64,000 nucleotides of DNA from Natrinema gelatinilyticum (GCF_024266705.1 NZ_CP100756.1:2604001-2668000); one strand, 5' to 3'. Counted from the first letter of the stretch, positions 34,041 through 43,852 are shown. Numbers and translations: made by a program. Notes: generated by a model from the sequence alone, not told the origin.

Positions 34041-35552
34041 ATGTCTGAAACCGGGACGGAGACCCGTCCGCTGGTCCGACAGCTTCCCGATCCATCGACA
34101 GCGCCGAACATCCGCTACAATCCGTCGCTCGAGGAACTTCGCGAACTCGCCGCTCCCGACGAGACGACGACCGAGTTCGGGTCGGCGTCGTACGTCAGCG
34201 AGTTCCGCTCTCGGAGCGCAGATCGGACGAAAAACGCAGTCGGCGACGAGTTCACCGGTCGCGATCACGCCCTGGTCGAGGAGGCGGTCGATCGAACTGC
34301 CAGCACCGAATTGCTTTGCATCGACCGACTCATGGGCCGACACCCGGATGCAACGTTCTGTTGCCGGCTGTTCGTCCCGGTAGCATACGCACGAATTGCG
34401 TACGCGTGGGCAGGCCTTTTCGAGCCGGCTGACGGGCAGGACCCGGATCTCTACACCGTCCAGTTGCCCGACTTCGACGAGACCGCGATTCGCGTTCTCC
34501 CCGACGCCGGCTTCACCGCCGTGTTGGGCAGCGACTACACCGGCGAGGCCAAGAAGTCGTTCCTCCGACTGTTCATGTATCGAGTCAAACAACAGGGCGG
34601 CCTCGGCCTCCACGCCGGAAGCAAACGCGTCCGCGTCCGAACCGACGAGGGTGACGTCCGGACCGTTGGCCAAGTGTTCATGGGCCTCTCCGCGACCGGT
34701 AAATCGACCCTGACCTCCCACGGGTGCTGGCTCGAGGACTCGGAAGACGCCGCCATGCTCCAGGACGACGTCTGTGGGCTCCTTCCGGACGGCTCCGTCG
34801 CCGGTAGCGAGGGTGAGGGACTGTACATCAAGACGATCGGCCTCGACGAGGACGAGCAGCCGGAACTCTACGAGGCTGCGACCGACGAGTCCGCGATCCT
34901 CGAGAACGTCGCCGTCGACGACGACGGGACCGTCCACTTCGACGAGGACCGGTACACCGCGAACTCCCGGGCGATTGTCCGGCGTGACGAACTCGAGAGC
35001 GCGGACGAGGAGATTGACCTCGGCCGAATGGATCAGGTCTTTTTCATCACTCGCAATCCGCTGATGCCGCCCGTCGCCAGACTCGACGAGGAGCAGGCCG
35101 CCGCCGCTTTCATGCTCGGCGAGTCAATCGAGACCAGCGCGGGCGATCCGGCGAGAGCCGGCGAGTCGATCCGCGTCGTCGGCACGAACCCATTCATCGT
35201 GGGTCCAGAAGGCGAGGAAGGAAACATCTTTCACGAGCTCGTCGACATCCTCGACGTCGACTGTTACGTCATCAATACGGGCTATCTCGGCGAGAAAGCC
35301 GTCGACATCGGCGTGACCGAGTCAGTCACAATCCTCACTGAGGCGGCCCGCGGGACTATCGAGTGGAGCCGCGACGACCGGATGGGTCTGACGGTCCCCG
35401 AGACCGTCCCTGGAATCGATATCGAGGACTACTACGTTCCAGATCACGTCGACGATTACGACGAGGCGCTCGCGGAGCTACGGGCCGAACGCCGCGAGTA
35501 TCTAGCCCAGTTTGACGATCTCCGCGAGGAGATCAAAGCTGCCGTCTACTGA
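34041..35552 (+). CDS. pckA: Phosphoenolpyruvate carboxykinase (ATP)
   Basis: A 503-residue enzyme of the ATP-dependent class. The P-loop (kinase-1a) is FMGLSATGKSTLT (about 213-225), and FLRLFMYRVKQQGGLGLHAGS is the conserved substrate block. LEDSEDAAMLQDDVCGL and IKTIGLDEDEQPELYEA follow, the latter the family's second metal/nucleotide block. It converts oxaloacetate and ATP to PEP, CO2 and ADP, the entry to gluconeogenesis. Length is shorter than bacterial PckA (about 530) but normal for haloarchaea. Monocistronic, with its own strong TATA. Confidence 0.95.
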   Translation: MSETGTETRPLVRQLPDPSTAPNIRYNPSLEELRELAAPDETTTEFGSASYVSEFRSRSADRTKNAVGDEFTGRDHALVEEAVDRTASTELLCIDRLMGRHPDATFCCRLFVPVAYARIAYAWAGLFEPADGQDPDLYTVQLPDFDETAIRVLPDAGFTAVLGSDYTGEAKKSFLRLFMYRVKQQGGLGLHAGSKRVRVRTDEGDVRTVGQVFMGLSATGKSTLTSHGCWLEDSEDAAMLQDDVCGLLPDGSVAGSEGEGLYIKTIGLDEDEQPELYEAATDESAILENVAVDDDGTVHFDEDRYTANSRAIVRRDELESADEEIDLGRMDQVFFITRNPLMPPVARLDEEQAAAAFMLGESIETSAGDPARAGESIRVVGTNPFIVGPEGEEGNIFHELVDILDVDCYVINTGYLGEKAVDIGVTESVTILTEAARGTIEWSRDDRMGLTVPETVPGIDIEDYYVPDHVDDYDEALAELRAERREYLAQFDDLREEIKAAVY

Positions 35553-35738
35553 TCGGACGCTGAACCATCGGCTCGACTCGCGACGTTGCCTTTGCATTCA
35601 TAGCGGTACATCGTCGCCGGGGGGTCAACGCGGAACGTCGTCACCGCATTTTCCGATCGGTCGCCGACTCGTCAGCGGCAGATCGCCGATCGCTTCACAC
35701 GAATACCGTTATATGCGTCGAGTTCCCACGATTGGGTA

Positions 35739-35930
35739 ATGAGCGCACAGGTACGAAAACCGACTGCCCGGCAGTGCGAGCAGTGCGGTCGATCCGAAGT
35801 CTGGGACGACGACCTCGAAGCGTGGCAACTCGCCCGCGAAGGCGGCGTCAAACAGGTAGGCAATCCACATTGCATCCACGAATGGGACATCAACGGCACG
35901 TTCAATCCGGTCGATACCGCCGACAGCTGA
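35739..35930 (+). CDS. HEWD family small zinc protein
   Basis: 63 residues: MSAQVRKPTARQCEQCGRSE ... then NPHCIHEWDINGTFNPVDTA. The C-x2-C knuckle, the C-x-H-E-W-D motif and the short length are those of the haloarchaeal HEWD family. Probably a small Zn-binding protein; function unknown. It sits between pckA and cutA with its own start; the ATATGCG at 35711-35717 upstream may be its TATA region. Confidence 0.85.
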   Translation: MSAQVRKPTARQCEQCGRSEVWDDDLEAWQLAREGGVKQVGNPHCIHEWDINGTFNPVDTADS

Positions 35931-36069
35931 CACCGTCCTCGCCGGCCCGCCTTCGGTCGACGGGGCTGAAACAGTCGGTCGTTCTCTCCCGGCTGCTCCG
36001 CTGGCAGATCTGCGACGGTCGCGTGGGCCGGACGGTGTCCTTTTTTCTCCCTCGAGCATAGCCGTCCCT

Positions 36070-36372
36070 ATGCCGACCGTTTACATCACCGCACCGCCCG
36101 ACGCCGCCGACGAAATCGCCGACACGTTGGTCGCTGAGCGACTCGCCGCGTGTGTCAACCGCCTCTCGGCGAATTCGACCTACTGCTGGGATGGTGACGT
36201 TCACCGCGAGCAGGAAGCGCTGTTGCTCGCCAAAACGACGGACGACGCGTACGATGATCTGGTCGCGCGCGTCACGGAGGTTCATCCACACGAGGTACCG
36301 TGCATCGAGCGATTCGACGAGAGTGACGTCCTCGAGTCGTTCGCGGAGTGGCGCACAGAGTGCGTCGAATAG
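36070..36372 (+). CDS. cutA: CutA-type divalent cation tolerance protein
   Basis: 100 residues: MPTVYITAPPDAADEIADTL, VAERLAACVNRL, STYCWDGDVHREQEALLLAK and VTEVHPHEVPCIERF are the diagnostic blocks of CutA1 trimers. The family has a ferredoxin-like fold and is linked to metal tolerance, though its exact role is debated. Complete length. Confidence 0.95.
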   Translation: MPTVYITAPPDAADEIADTLVAERLAACVNRLSANSTYCWDGDVHREQEALLLAKTTDDAYDDLVARVTEVHPHEVPCIERFDESDVLESFAEWRTECVE

Positions 36373-36468
36373 ACGAGCGGATGACCGGAGTGCACTACGT
36401 CAGACGGTCACAGACGGGGACTGCCCGAAAAAGCAACCCTTAAAACTCGCGCACGGGTTGTGATGGAT

Positions 36469-36957
36469 ATGGCTGGAACCATCGAAGTGCTCGTTCCGGG
36501 TGGCCAGGCCAATCCTGGCCCACCGCTCGGTCCCGAGCTCGGACCGACGCCCGTCGACGTGCAGGCTGTCGTACAAGAGATCAACGATCAGACCGCGGCA
36601 TTCGACGGAACGGAAGTCCCCGTCACCGTCGATTACGAGGACGACGGGTCCTTCGAGATCGACGTCGGTGTTCCGCCGACGGCTGCACTCGTCAAGGACG
36701 AAGCCGGTTTCGAAACCGGCAGCGGCGAACCACAGAAGGACTTCGTCGCGGACCTCTCGGTCGAACAGGTGAAGAAAATCGCCGAGCAAAAACACCCCGA
36801 CCTGCTCGCGTACGATACGATAAACGCCGCGAAGGAGGTCGTCGGCACCTGCGCATCGATGGGCGTCACCATCGAGGGCAACGACGCCCGAGAGTTCAAA
36901 GAACTGGTCGACAGCGGCGAGTACGACGACGTGCTCGCGGCCGAAGCGGAAGCATAG
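36469..36957 (+). CDS. rpl11: 50S ribosomal protein L11
   Basis: The ATG at 36469 gives MAGTIEVLVPGGQANPGPPL, the conserved archaeal L11 N-terminus, so upstream in-frame ATGs at 36460 and 36463 are rejected. Also seen are PPTAALVKDEAGFETGSGEP and GTCASMGVTIEG. L11 binds the 23S GTPase-associated centre with the L10-L12 stalk. About 420 bp separate it from rpl1; in Halobacterium L11 is likewise transcribed apart from L1-L10-L12. Confidence 0.97.
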   Translation: MAGTIEVLVPGGQANPGPPLGPELGPTPVDVQAVVQEINDQTAAFDGTEVPVTVDYEDDGSFEIDVGVPPTAALVKDEAGFETGSGEPQKDFVADLSVEQVKKIAEQKHPDLLAYDTINAAKEVVGTCASMGVTIEGNDAREFKELVDSGEYDDVLAAEAEA

Positions 36958-37285
36958 TCGTCGTCCGCGACCGTTCGATACGCGATTGGTACGGCATTTA
37001 TGATTTGCTGGCCACGAACTAAGCGGCCAGCTCACACCGTCTGATACGATCAGTGCGTGACCGTTCTCGCGTGAGTTAGTAGGGAACCGAGGTGAGGCTC
37101 GAGTGCCTGTATCATCGCTTTAACAGGCCAACGTGGAGAAATATCAGTTGAATTGGAACGGTCATATTTTATTCGTGGACAGAATGGTTCTGTCCCCCGG
37201 TCGCGGTGCACCTCCTCGAGGGGAAGTCTCTCGACCGCGGCGCATCGATCGGTGTCACGAGACGGATCTGTGGCGGTTCGACGGG
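36958..37285. other. Spacer between rpl11 and the L1 operon promoter
   Basis: About 330 bp without a gene. AT-rich patches occur at 36998-37005 (GCATTTAT) and 37164-37174 (CATATTTTATT). The second might be an upstream promoter element or a second TATA box for the ribosomal operon. No conserved RNA structure is evident before the leader at 37313. Confidence 0.35.
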
Positions 37286-37378
37286 TTTAAGTTCGGCATA
37301 GCACTTGGTTCAAGGGAGACAGGCATCGCCTGTTTCACTGACCCGTAGGAGCAAACCTGCGTACTACGGAGGTGAACG
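37286..37378 (+). promoter_or_regulatory. rpl1 operon promoter and leader with likely L1 autoregulation site
   Basis: TTTAAG (37286-37291) is the TATA element. The transcript should begin about 37313, giving a leader of about 65-75 nt. The leader holds a hairpin, ACAGGC-ATC-GCCTGT (37319-37333), followed by CCCGTAGGAGCAAACC, then GGAGGTGA (37369-37376) as a strong SD before the L1 ATG at 37379. In Halobacterium the L1-L10-L12 mRNA has a leader of about 74 nt in which L1 binds a mimic of its 23S rRNA site. The layout here fits that mechanism; binding is inference. Confidence 0.6.
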
Positions 37379-38011
37379 ATGGCAGATTCGGAAATCGAAA
37401 CAGCAGTAGCCCGCGCACTCGAGGATGCGCCCGATCGGAACTTCACCGAGACGGTCGACCTCGCGATTAATCTGCGCGACTTAGACCTGAACGAACCGTC
37501 GAACCGCGTCGACGAGTCGATCGTCCTGCCGTCCGGAACCGGCCAGGAGACGCGTATCGTCGTCATCGCCGAGGGAGAGACAGCTGTCCGCGCCGAAGAG
37601 GTCGCGGACGACGTGCTCTCGGAGGACGACGTGGCCGATCTGGACGACGACGAGGCCAAAGACATGGCCGACGAGACGGACTTCTTCATCGCCGAGGAGG
37701 CGATGATGCAAGATATCGCCCGGCACCTGGGTACCATTCTCGGTCCCCGGGGGAAGATGCCGGACCCGCTCTCGCCCGACGACGACGTCGTCGAAACCGT
37801 CAACCGACTCAAGAACACCGTGCAGCTTCGCTCCGGCGACCGACGAACTTTCCACACGCTCGTCGGTGCCGAAGATATGGATGCAGAACAGATCGCCGAC
37901 AACATCGACGTCATCCTGCGTCGTCTGCACGCTGACCTCGAGAAGGGGCCACAGAACATCGACGCCGTCTACGTTAAGACGACGATGGGCCCGTCCGTGG
38001 AGGTAGCCTAA
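37379..38011 (+). CDS. rpl1: 50S ribosomal protein L1
   Basis: 210 residues: [57 protein letters not shown] (the conserved L1 loop), and [20 protein letters not shown] at the C-terminus. L1 forms the mobile E-site stalk and in archaea represses its own operon. One base separates its stop from the rpl10 ATG at 38013. Confidence 0.97.
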   Translation: MADSEIETAVARALEDAPDRNFTETVDLAINLRDLDLNEPSNRVDESIVLPSGTGQETRIVVIAEGETAVRAEEVADDVLSEDDVADLDDDEAKDMADETDFFIAEEAMMQDIARHLGTILGPRGKMPDPLSPDDDVVETVNRLKNTVQLRSGDRRTFHTLVGAEDMDAEQIADNIDVILRRLHADLEKGPQNIDAVYVKTTMGPSVEVA

Positions 38012-38012
38012 C

Positions 38013-39044
38013 ATGAGCGCACAGGCTGAACGCAAAACCGAGAACCTTCCCGAGTGGAAGCGAGAGGAAGTCGACGAACTCGAGTCCCTCATCGCGGACT
38101 ACGAGAGCGTCGGCGTCGTCGGCATCGCCGGCATTCCATCGAAGCAGCTTCAGGACATGCGCCGGGGGCTGCACGGCACCGCCGTGTTGCGCGTAAGCCG
38201 AAACACACTACAGACGCGCGCGCTAGAGGCTGCTGGACTCGACGACCTCGTCGAGCACGTCGACGGGCAGGTGGGTCTCGTCGCGACCAACGAGAACCCC
38301 TTCTCGCTCTACAAGGAACTCGAGGCCTCGAAAACGCCCGCCCCGATCAACGAAGGCGAAGTAGCGCCCAACGACATCGTCATCCCCGAAGGGGACACCG
38401 GCGTCGATCCGGGGCCGTTCGTCGGCGAACTCCAGCAGATCGGTGCAAACGCGCGGATCGAAGGAGGTTCGATCCAGGTCATGGAGGACTCGACGGTCCT
38501 TAAGGCCGGCGAGGAAGTCTCGGCTGATCTGTCGAACGTCCTCAGCGAACTGGGCATCGAGCCGAAAGAGGTCGGTCTCGACCTGCGCGCCGTCATCGCA
38601 GACGGCGTCCAGTTCGATCCCGAGGACCTCGACATCGACGTCGACGCCTACCGGAGCGACGTTTCGTCGGCTGCTGCTGGCGCACGGAATCTCTCGCTCA
38701 ACGCGAGTTTCCCAACCGCAGCAACGGCCTCGACGCTCATCGCCAAAGCCACAGGCGAGGCGAAGAGCCTCGGTCTGCAGGCCGCGATCGAGGACGAAGC
38801 ACTCATGCCCGACCTCGTCGGCAAGGCCGACGCGCAACTCCGCGCGCTCGCGGCCCAGATCGACGACGAGGAGGCGCTGCCTGACGAACTGCAGGACCTC
38901 GAAGTACCCGCCGAACCGGCAGGGGCCGAGGAAGAAGAATCGACAGACGAGCAAGAAGAACCCGAGGCTGCGGCCGACGATGACGATGACGAAGACGACG
39001 ACGGCGGCGATGGCGCGGCCGGTCTCGGTGAGATGTTCGGCTAA
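38013..39044 (+). CDS. rpl10: 50S ribosomal protein L10 (P0)
   Basis: 343 residues. The N-terminus [20 protein letters not shown], then [19 protein letters not shown] binds 23S rRNA. The archaeal insertion domain and then spine helices carry the L12 dimers. The C-terminus is a long acidic tail ending in [12 protein letters not shown], the same ending as L12, as usual for archaeal P0. It is the second gene of the stalk operon, with 21 bp before rpl12. Confidence 0.97.
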   Translation: MSAQAERKTENLPEWKREEVDELESLIADYESVGVVGIAGIPSKQLQDMRRGLHGTAVLRVSRNTLQTRALEAAGLDDLVEHVDGQVGLVATNENPFSLYKELEASKTPAPINEGEVAPNDIVIPEGDTGVDPGPFVGELQQIGANARIEGGSIQVMEDSTVLKAGEEVSADLSNVLSELGIEPKEVGLDLRAVIADGVQFDPEDLDIDVDAYRSDVSSAAAGARNLSLNASFPTAATASTLIAKATGEAKSLGLQAAIEDEALMPDLVGKADAQLRALAAQIDDEEALPDELQDLEVPAEPAGAEEEESTDEQEEPEAAADDDDDEDDDGGDGAAGLGEMFG

Positions 39045-39065
39045 CACCTACCGGAGGAAATTACA

Positions 39066-39407
39066 ATGGAATACGTATACGCTGCACTCATCCTGAACGA
39101 ATCGGACGAAGAGATCAACGAAGAAAACCTGACGAACGTGCTCGACGCCGCCGGCGTCGACGTCGAAGAGTCCCGCGTGAAGGCGCTCGTCGCCGCACTC
39201 GAGGACGTCGACATCGACGAGGCCGTCTCCGAGGCCGCTGCGGTTCCCGCTGGCGGGGCCGCCGCAGGCGCTGCCGCGGGCGGCGAGGCCGAAGGCGAAG
39301 AGGAAGAAGAGGTCGAAGAGACCAGTGACGTGTCGGACACGACGGACGAGGACGAAGACGAAGACGAAGAGGCCAGCGGCGAGGGCCTCGGCGAACTCTT
39401 CGGATAA
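39066..39407 (+). CDS. rpl12: 50S ribosomal protein L12 (P1-like)
   Basis: 113 residues: [40 protein letters not shown], an Ala/Gly hinge ([17 protein letters not shown]), then an acidic tail ending in GEGLGELFG, which recruits translation GTPases. A GGAGG (39053-39057) lies just before the ATG, an SD in an otherwise tight operon. Confidence 0.97.
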   Translation: MEYVYAALILNESDEEINEENLTNVLDAAGVDVEESRVKALVAALEDVDIDEAVSEAAAVPAGGAAAGAAAGGEAEGEEEEEVEETSDVSDTTDEDEDEDEEASGEGLGELFG

Positions 39408-39448
39408 CGCCGTTCCGTCGAACCGGTTACGACGAGTATCTGACACCG

Positions 39449-39455
39449 ATTTTTA
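39449..39455 (+). terminator. Possible oligo-T terminator after rpl12
   Basis: CGATTTTTACTG (T5 at 39450-39454) lies about 43 nt past the rpl12 stop. Short T runs are enough for termination in archaea. Confidence 0.35.
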
Positions 39456-39600
39456 CTGCGCCGTACGACCAGTGTCGACTGCCCGGGCCAGCACCTCAGC
39501 TGAAGGAGTTGATCGCTGCGCGACGTGAGTCGTCTCGAGTCGAACCAATCGGTCGTCTCGAACCGAGACACTATAACCCAGTACGCGGCCAGCACGGCCA

Positions 39601-40839
39601 ATGGTCGCTTCAGTCGAGTTCGTCTTTCAGCCGTCGCTGGCGCTGCAGTTGCTAGCCTGGGTCCTCGCCGGTTCGCTGCTTGGGTGTTGTAGCGGCCTGG
39701 TGCCGGGGCTCCACGCCAACAACTTCGCACTCCTGCTCGCGGGAGTCGCAGCGTCGATTCCGGGGCCACCGCTATACGTCGGCGGTGCGATGCTCGCCGC
39801 CGGCGTCGTCCACACGTTCCTCAACGCCGTTCCGGCGATGGCACTCGGTGTTCCCGATGCGGAGATGGCCGTCACCGCGCTACCGGGCCATCGACTGGTC
39901 CTCGCGGGACGTGGATACGAGGCGATTCGACTCTCCGCACTCGGCAGCCTCCTGGCCGTTCTGGCAGCGGTGCCACTCGCCGTTCCGGTGACCTGGGCGG
40001 TGACGGCCGTGTATCCGACGGTTCGGACCCATCTTCAAATCGTCCTCGCGATGGTCGCTGTCGCGTTGGTCACGTCGGAGCGGACGCCCCGAGGTCGATT
40101 TGGTGGCCTCCTCTCGTTTGTGCTCGCGGCTGGACTCGGTGCGTTCACGCTCGATCTCACGACGGACGCACCACTCGAGGCGGGTGGCGTGCTCGCGCCG
40201 CTGTTCGCCGGTCTGTTCGGTGCGCCGGTGCTGATCGATGCGATTCGGGGAAACGGCATCCCCCGTCAAGACAGTGACGAGCTAACGATGTCACGCGGCC
40301 TCGTCGGAATCACGGCGATAGCTGGCGCACTCGCGGGTGCCATGGTCGGGTACCTGCCCGGTATTACGGCTGCGATCGCCGCCGTCGCGGTCCTCGCCGT
40401 CCTTCCGAGCGAGGCCAGCGATCGCGGCTACATCGTCGCGACTAGCGGTGTCGATACGGCCAATACGATTTTCGCTCTCTTCGCGCTCGTTGCCATCGGC
40501 CAGCCCCGGACCGGGGTCATGATCGCCTTCAACAGCCTGAACGCGCCGCTCGAGCTACCGATGCTGCTCGCCGTCGTCGTTCTCTCCGGACTACTCGGCT
40601 TCGCTCTCGTGATCTGTCTTGGGGACGCCTATCTCGATCTGGTCGGTCGGGTGGCGTACTGGAAACTCTCAGCTGCGGTTCTCGCGCTGTTACTCGTCCT
40701 CTCGGTCCTCCTTTCCGGCCCGATCGGCATCGCGATCTTCGTCGCGGCGACCGCCGTCGGACTCGTGCCCGCTCGCCTGCACGCCCGTCGTGTGCACCTG
40801 ATGGGCGTTCTCATCGGACCGTTGATCGTCGGCCTCTGA
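39601..40839 (+). CDS. Tripartite tricarboxylate transporter (TctA/DUF112-type) membrane protein
   Basis: A 412-residue protein with about ten hydrophobic helices. The N-terminal GSLLGCCSGLVPGLHANNFA and GVVHTFLNAVPAMALGVPDA match the GxxPG(L/I)H and N/P/E-type blocks of TctA/DUF112 proteins, with a second repeat GAMVGYLPGITAAIAAV. In archaea these permeases occur alone, without TctB or TctC. The solute is unknown. It follows the ribosomal operon after about 190 bp. Confidence 0.8.
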   Translation: MVASVEFVFQPSLALQLLAWVLAGSLLGCCSGLVPGLHANNFALLLAGVAASIPGPPLYVGGAMLAAGVVHTFLNAVPAMALGVPDAEMAVTALPGHRLVLAGRGYEAIRLSALGSLLAVLAAVPLAVPVTWAVTAVYPTVRTHLQIVLAMVAVALVTSERTPRGRFGGLLSFVLAAGLGAFTLDLTTDAPLEAGGVLAPLFAGLFGAPVLIDAIRGNGIPRQDSDELTMSRGLVGITAIAGALAGAMVGYLPGITAAIAAVAVLAVLPSEASDRGYIVATSGVDTANTIFALFALVAIGQPRTGVMIAFNSLNAPLELPMLLAVVVLSGLLGFALVICLGDAYLDLVGRVAYWKLSAAVLALLLVLSVLLSGPIGIAIFVAATAVGLVPARLHARRVHLMGVLIGPLIVGL

Positions 40840-40905
40840 CCTGCGATCTGGTTCGGCCGTGTCACTCGCATCCGTCCCCTTGCACCGATGGCTGCCGTCG
40901 AGGCG

Positions 40906-41733
40906 CTACTGCCCTCGAGCCGCTGCAACGAAGTGGGTGACCCGTTCGCTGGAAACGGGATTCGCCGTCTCGTCATCCGACTTGAGCGCGGTCCCGACGA
41001 TGACGCCGTCCGCACCCGCCTCGAGACAGTCACGGACCGTCTCGCTCGTCACGCCGCTGCCGACGAACACCGGGGCGCGATCATGTCCTCGCGCAGCGAG
41101 CGTTTCCGTGACGCGTTCGACGTCAGCGAGCTGGGTCTCGACGCTCGTCCCGGATCCCGAGACGACGACGCCGTCCGCGCGGCCGCGGTCGATCGTTTCG
41201 ACCGCTGCCCGGCCGATGTCCTCGTAACCGACCGGAGTTGCGTGTTTGACGTGGACGTCCGCGAGGATCCTGACGTCGGTCCCGATCCGGTCGCGAAGGC
41301 GGAGCGTCTCGTGAGCTCGCCCCTCGAGGAGGCCCTGATCGGTCGCGGCCGTGCCGACGTGGACGTTGATCCGGACGAACGAGGCATCGACTGCCGCAGC
41401 GATCGAAAGCGCCGCCGCAGCGTCGTTGCGCAACACGTTGATCCCGACCGGAACCTCGACGGCGTCGGTCACTGCGGTTGTGATGGCGGTCAGCTCCGCG
41501 ACGACGTGTTTCGGCACGTTGTCCGGATAGAACGGCGCGTCGCCGAAGTTCTCGAGGATTACCCCGTCTATCCCGCCGGACTCGAGCCGACGTGCATCCT
41601 CTAGCGCACGCGTTCGGACGGCTTCGCGATCACCGTCGAACGCCGGTGCGCCGGGCAGCGCCGGGAGGTGAATCATGCCGACGACGGGACTGTCGACGTC
41701 GAACCGCTCGAGAAAGGGTGTACCCGTGGCCAT
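40906..41733 (-). CDS. BtpA/SgcQ family TIM-barrel protein
   Basis: 275 residues: SPVVGMIHLPALPGAPAFDG, GGIDGVILENFGDAPFYPDN, VGINVLRNDAAAALSIA and ADVHVKHATPVG are the hallmarks of the BtpA barrel family. BtpA is needed for photosystem I stability in cyanobacteria; SgcQ is in a sugar catabolic cluster in E. coli. The archaeal role is not known. It is divergent from the old-yellow enzyme gene. Confidence 0.92.
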   Translation of the reverse strand: MATGTPFLERFDVDSPVVGMIHLPALPGAPAFDGDREAVRTRALEDARRLESGGIDGVILENFGDAPFYPDNVPKHVVAELTAITTAVTDAVEVPVGINVLRNDAAAALSIAAAVDASFVRINVHVGTAATDQGLLEGRAHETLRLRDRIGTDVRILADVHVKHATPVGYEDIGRAAVETIDRGRADGVVVSGSGTSVETQLADVERVTETLAARGHDRAPVFVGSGVTSETVRDCLEAGADGVIVGTALKSDDETANPVSSERVTHFVAAARGQ

Positions 41734-41868
41734 ACCGGACTTGCGTTCCCGATCAGAATAAGTTGGCGTGGCTCTCCGGAGGCGAAAATTATGTCAGCGG
41801 CGAACCCGAGTCGGCAATCGCCGCTCCCTTCAGAGTCGTTTTCTTCCCCCCATCGGTACGTCCGATCG

Positions 41869-42963
41869 ATGGCTGACCTGCTTGCTCCGTTGTCGCTGCG
41901 GGACGTGACGTGTCCGAATCGAATCGCTGTGTCGCCGATGTGTCAGTACTCGTGTGCGCCGGACGGTCTCCCGACCGAGTGGCATCGCGTCCACCTCGGC
42001 AGCAGGGCCGTCGGCGGTGCCGGCATCGTCATGACCGAGGCCACCGCAGTCGACCCGGTCGGTCGAATCACGCCGCACGATCTGGGGATCTGGAGCGACG
42101 ACCACGCGGCCGCGCTCGAGCCGATTACCGACTTCGTTCGCGATCAGGGCGCGGTTCCGGCCATCCAGCTGGCCCACGCCGGTCACAAGGCCAGCAAGAA
42201 GCGGCCGTGGGAGGGGAACGTTCCGATTCGACCCGACGATGGCGGCTGGGAGGTAATTTCGCCGTCGTCCGAGGCCTACCCTCCGTTCGACGGTGACCGC
42301 CCGGCGATGCGGACGGCCAACGGGGACGATATTCAGGACGTGATCGACGCCTATAGCGATGCGGCCGAGCGCTCGCTCGCCGCCGGGTTCGAAATTGCGG
42401 AGGTTCACGCGGCCCACGGCTACCTGCTTCACGAGTTCCTCTCGCCGGTCACGAACCGCCGGACGGACGACTACGGCGGCTGCTTCGAGAACCGAACGCG
42501 GTTGCTCCGGGACGTCGTCGCGGCGGTCCGTGACGTCTGGCCCGACGAAAAACCGATCTTCGTCCGCATTTCGGGGACCGACTGGCTCGACGACCGCGAA
42601 TCGTGGGACGTCGACCAGTCGGTGCGCCTCGCCGCCGTCCTCGCCGATCTGGGCGTCGATCTGATCGACGTTAGTTCGGGCGGAATCCACCCTGATCAGA
42701 CGGTCTCCGGCGGTCCGAACTTTCAGGTGCCGCTAGCCGAACGGGTTCGCGAGGGTGCCGACGTCGCGGTCGGTGCGGTCGGCGGCGTCACAGAGCCCGA
42801 ACAGGCGGACGCACTGGTTCGCAACGGACGGACCGACCTGGTCCTCGTCGGCCGGGAGTTCCTCCGGGATCCGTACTTTGGCCTCCACGCCAGTGTCGAG
42901 TGCGATCCGGAAGCGGCCGTCGAACGGTGGCCGGTTCAGTATCGACGGGCCGTCCGCCGGTGA
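41869..42963 (+). CDS. NADH:flavin oxidoreductase, old-yellow-enzyme family (YqjM-like)
   Basis: 364 residues from ATG 41869. Blocks: RDVTCPNRIAVSPMCQYSCA, HLGSRAVGGAGIVMTEATAV, PAIQLAHAGHKAS, AAHGYLLHEFLSPVTNRRTD, YGGCFENRTRLLRDV and LVLVGREFLRDPYF. The MCQYS cysteine and HAGH histidine are in the active site of the thermostable YqjM class. It reduces activated C=C bonds with NAD(P)H via FMN. The longer upstream frame to 41668 is rejected: it runs through the BtpA start region. Confidence 0.93.
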   Translation: MADLLAPLSLRDVTCPNRIAVSPMCQYSCAPDGLPTEWHRVHLGSRAVGGAGIVMTEATAVDPVGRITPHDLGIWSDDHAAALEPITDFVRDQGAVPAIQLAHAGHKASKKRPWEGNVPIRPDDGGWEVISPSSEAYPPFDGDRPAMRTANGDDIQDVIDAYSDAAERSLAAGFEIAEVHAAHGYLLHEFLSPVTNRRTDDYGGCFENRTRLLRDVVAAVRDVWPDEKPIFVRISGTDWLDDRESWDVDQSVRLAAVLADLGVDLIDVSSGGIHPDQTVSGGPNFQVPLAERVREGADVAVGAVGGVTEPEQADALVRNGRTDLVLVGREFLRDPYFGLHASVECDPEAAVERWPVQYRRAVRR

Positions 42964-42985
42964 TCCGTCGATTTCAACGACGCAG

Positions 42986-43774
42986 CTAACCGTGGTCGTA
43001 GTCGTCCAGCCAGCCCGTCACTGACGATTGCAAGGCGCCGGTCGTCGTCCCGATATTCAGGAGCTGATACCCGTTTCCGGCCTTCCGATTGACGTCGTTC
43101 ATACCGAATCCGAGCCCGCCGACGGGGACGTCCGCCTCGACGGCCGCCGATCGAATCGTTTCGACGGCTTCCTCGACCTCTTCGTGGTCGAACTCGCCCG
43201 GATGACCGAGCGAGACGGAGAGGTCCAGCGGGCCGATAAAGACGAAACCGAGTTCGGGAACCTCGAGAATTGCCTCGAGGTCGTCGAGTGCGTCTTCGGT
43301 CTCGACGGTGACGCCGACGACGACAGATTCGTCCTCGCTCGGCACGTAGTCGTCGGTCAGTCCCCAGCGACCCGCACGAGGTGAAGCCATGCCGCGCCGG
43401 CCAGGTTCGCCGTCGTACTCGAACCGACCGGCCCGAACTGCTGCTCTGAGTTCCGCCGCGCTGCCGACCCGCGGGAGGAACACGTTCCGGACGCCGGCGT
43501 CGAGCGCCTTCCGAACGAGCGTGGGATCACTATCGGGAACGCGGACCAGCAACTCGGCGTCGGTCCCTTCCACCGCCCGGAGGAGTCCCTCCAGTTGGCC
43601 CGCATCCCACGGACTCGGCCCGCCGTGTTCGAGGTCGATCCAGACGAAGTCGAGGCCCATCGTGGCGTAGAGTTCGACAACGGTCGGATTGTACGTGTTA
43701 TCCAGGACGCCGAGCGACACTTCGCCGGCCTCGAGCGACTCTCGGAGCGCGTTTCCTCGGGGGCTGTGACTCAT
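42986..43774 (-). CDS. HpcH/HpaI family aldolase
   Basis: 262 residues. Family motifs: DFVWIDLEHGGPSPWDAGQL, DAELLVRVPDSDPTLVRKAL, NVFLPRVGSAAEL, VVVGVTVETEDALDDLEAI (metal-ligand Glu) and GFVFIGPLDLSVSLG (Asp). Class II pyruvate-type aldolases split 2-keto-3-deoxy or hydroxy acids. A conserved Arg block (GRRGMASPRAGRWG) also fits. It converges with the old-yellow enzyme gene. The substrate is unknown. Confidence 0.92.
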   Translation of the reverse strand: MSHSPRGNALRESLEAGEVSLGVLDNTYNPTVVELYATMGLDFVWIDLEHGGPSPWDAGQLEGLLRAVEGTDAELLVRVPDSDPTLVRKALDAGVRNVFLPRVGSAAELRAAVRAGRFEYDGEPGRRGMASPRAGRWGLTDDYVPSEDESVVVGVTVETEDALDDLEAILEVPELGFVFIGPLDLSVSLGHPGEFDHEEVEEAVETIRSAAVEADVPVGGLGFGMNDVNRKAGNGYQLLNIGTTTGALQSSVTGWLDDYDHG

Positions 43775-43852
43775 GCCCTCGTCTACTACGGCTACTACTA
43801 AAACGAGGCGTTCACCGATCGACAGCGGAGACAGTCACCGACCGATGAATCC

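Noticed and set aside
34017..34937. 306-residue frame antisense to pckA
   Set aside because: Shadow of pckA; typical of GC-rich antisense frames.
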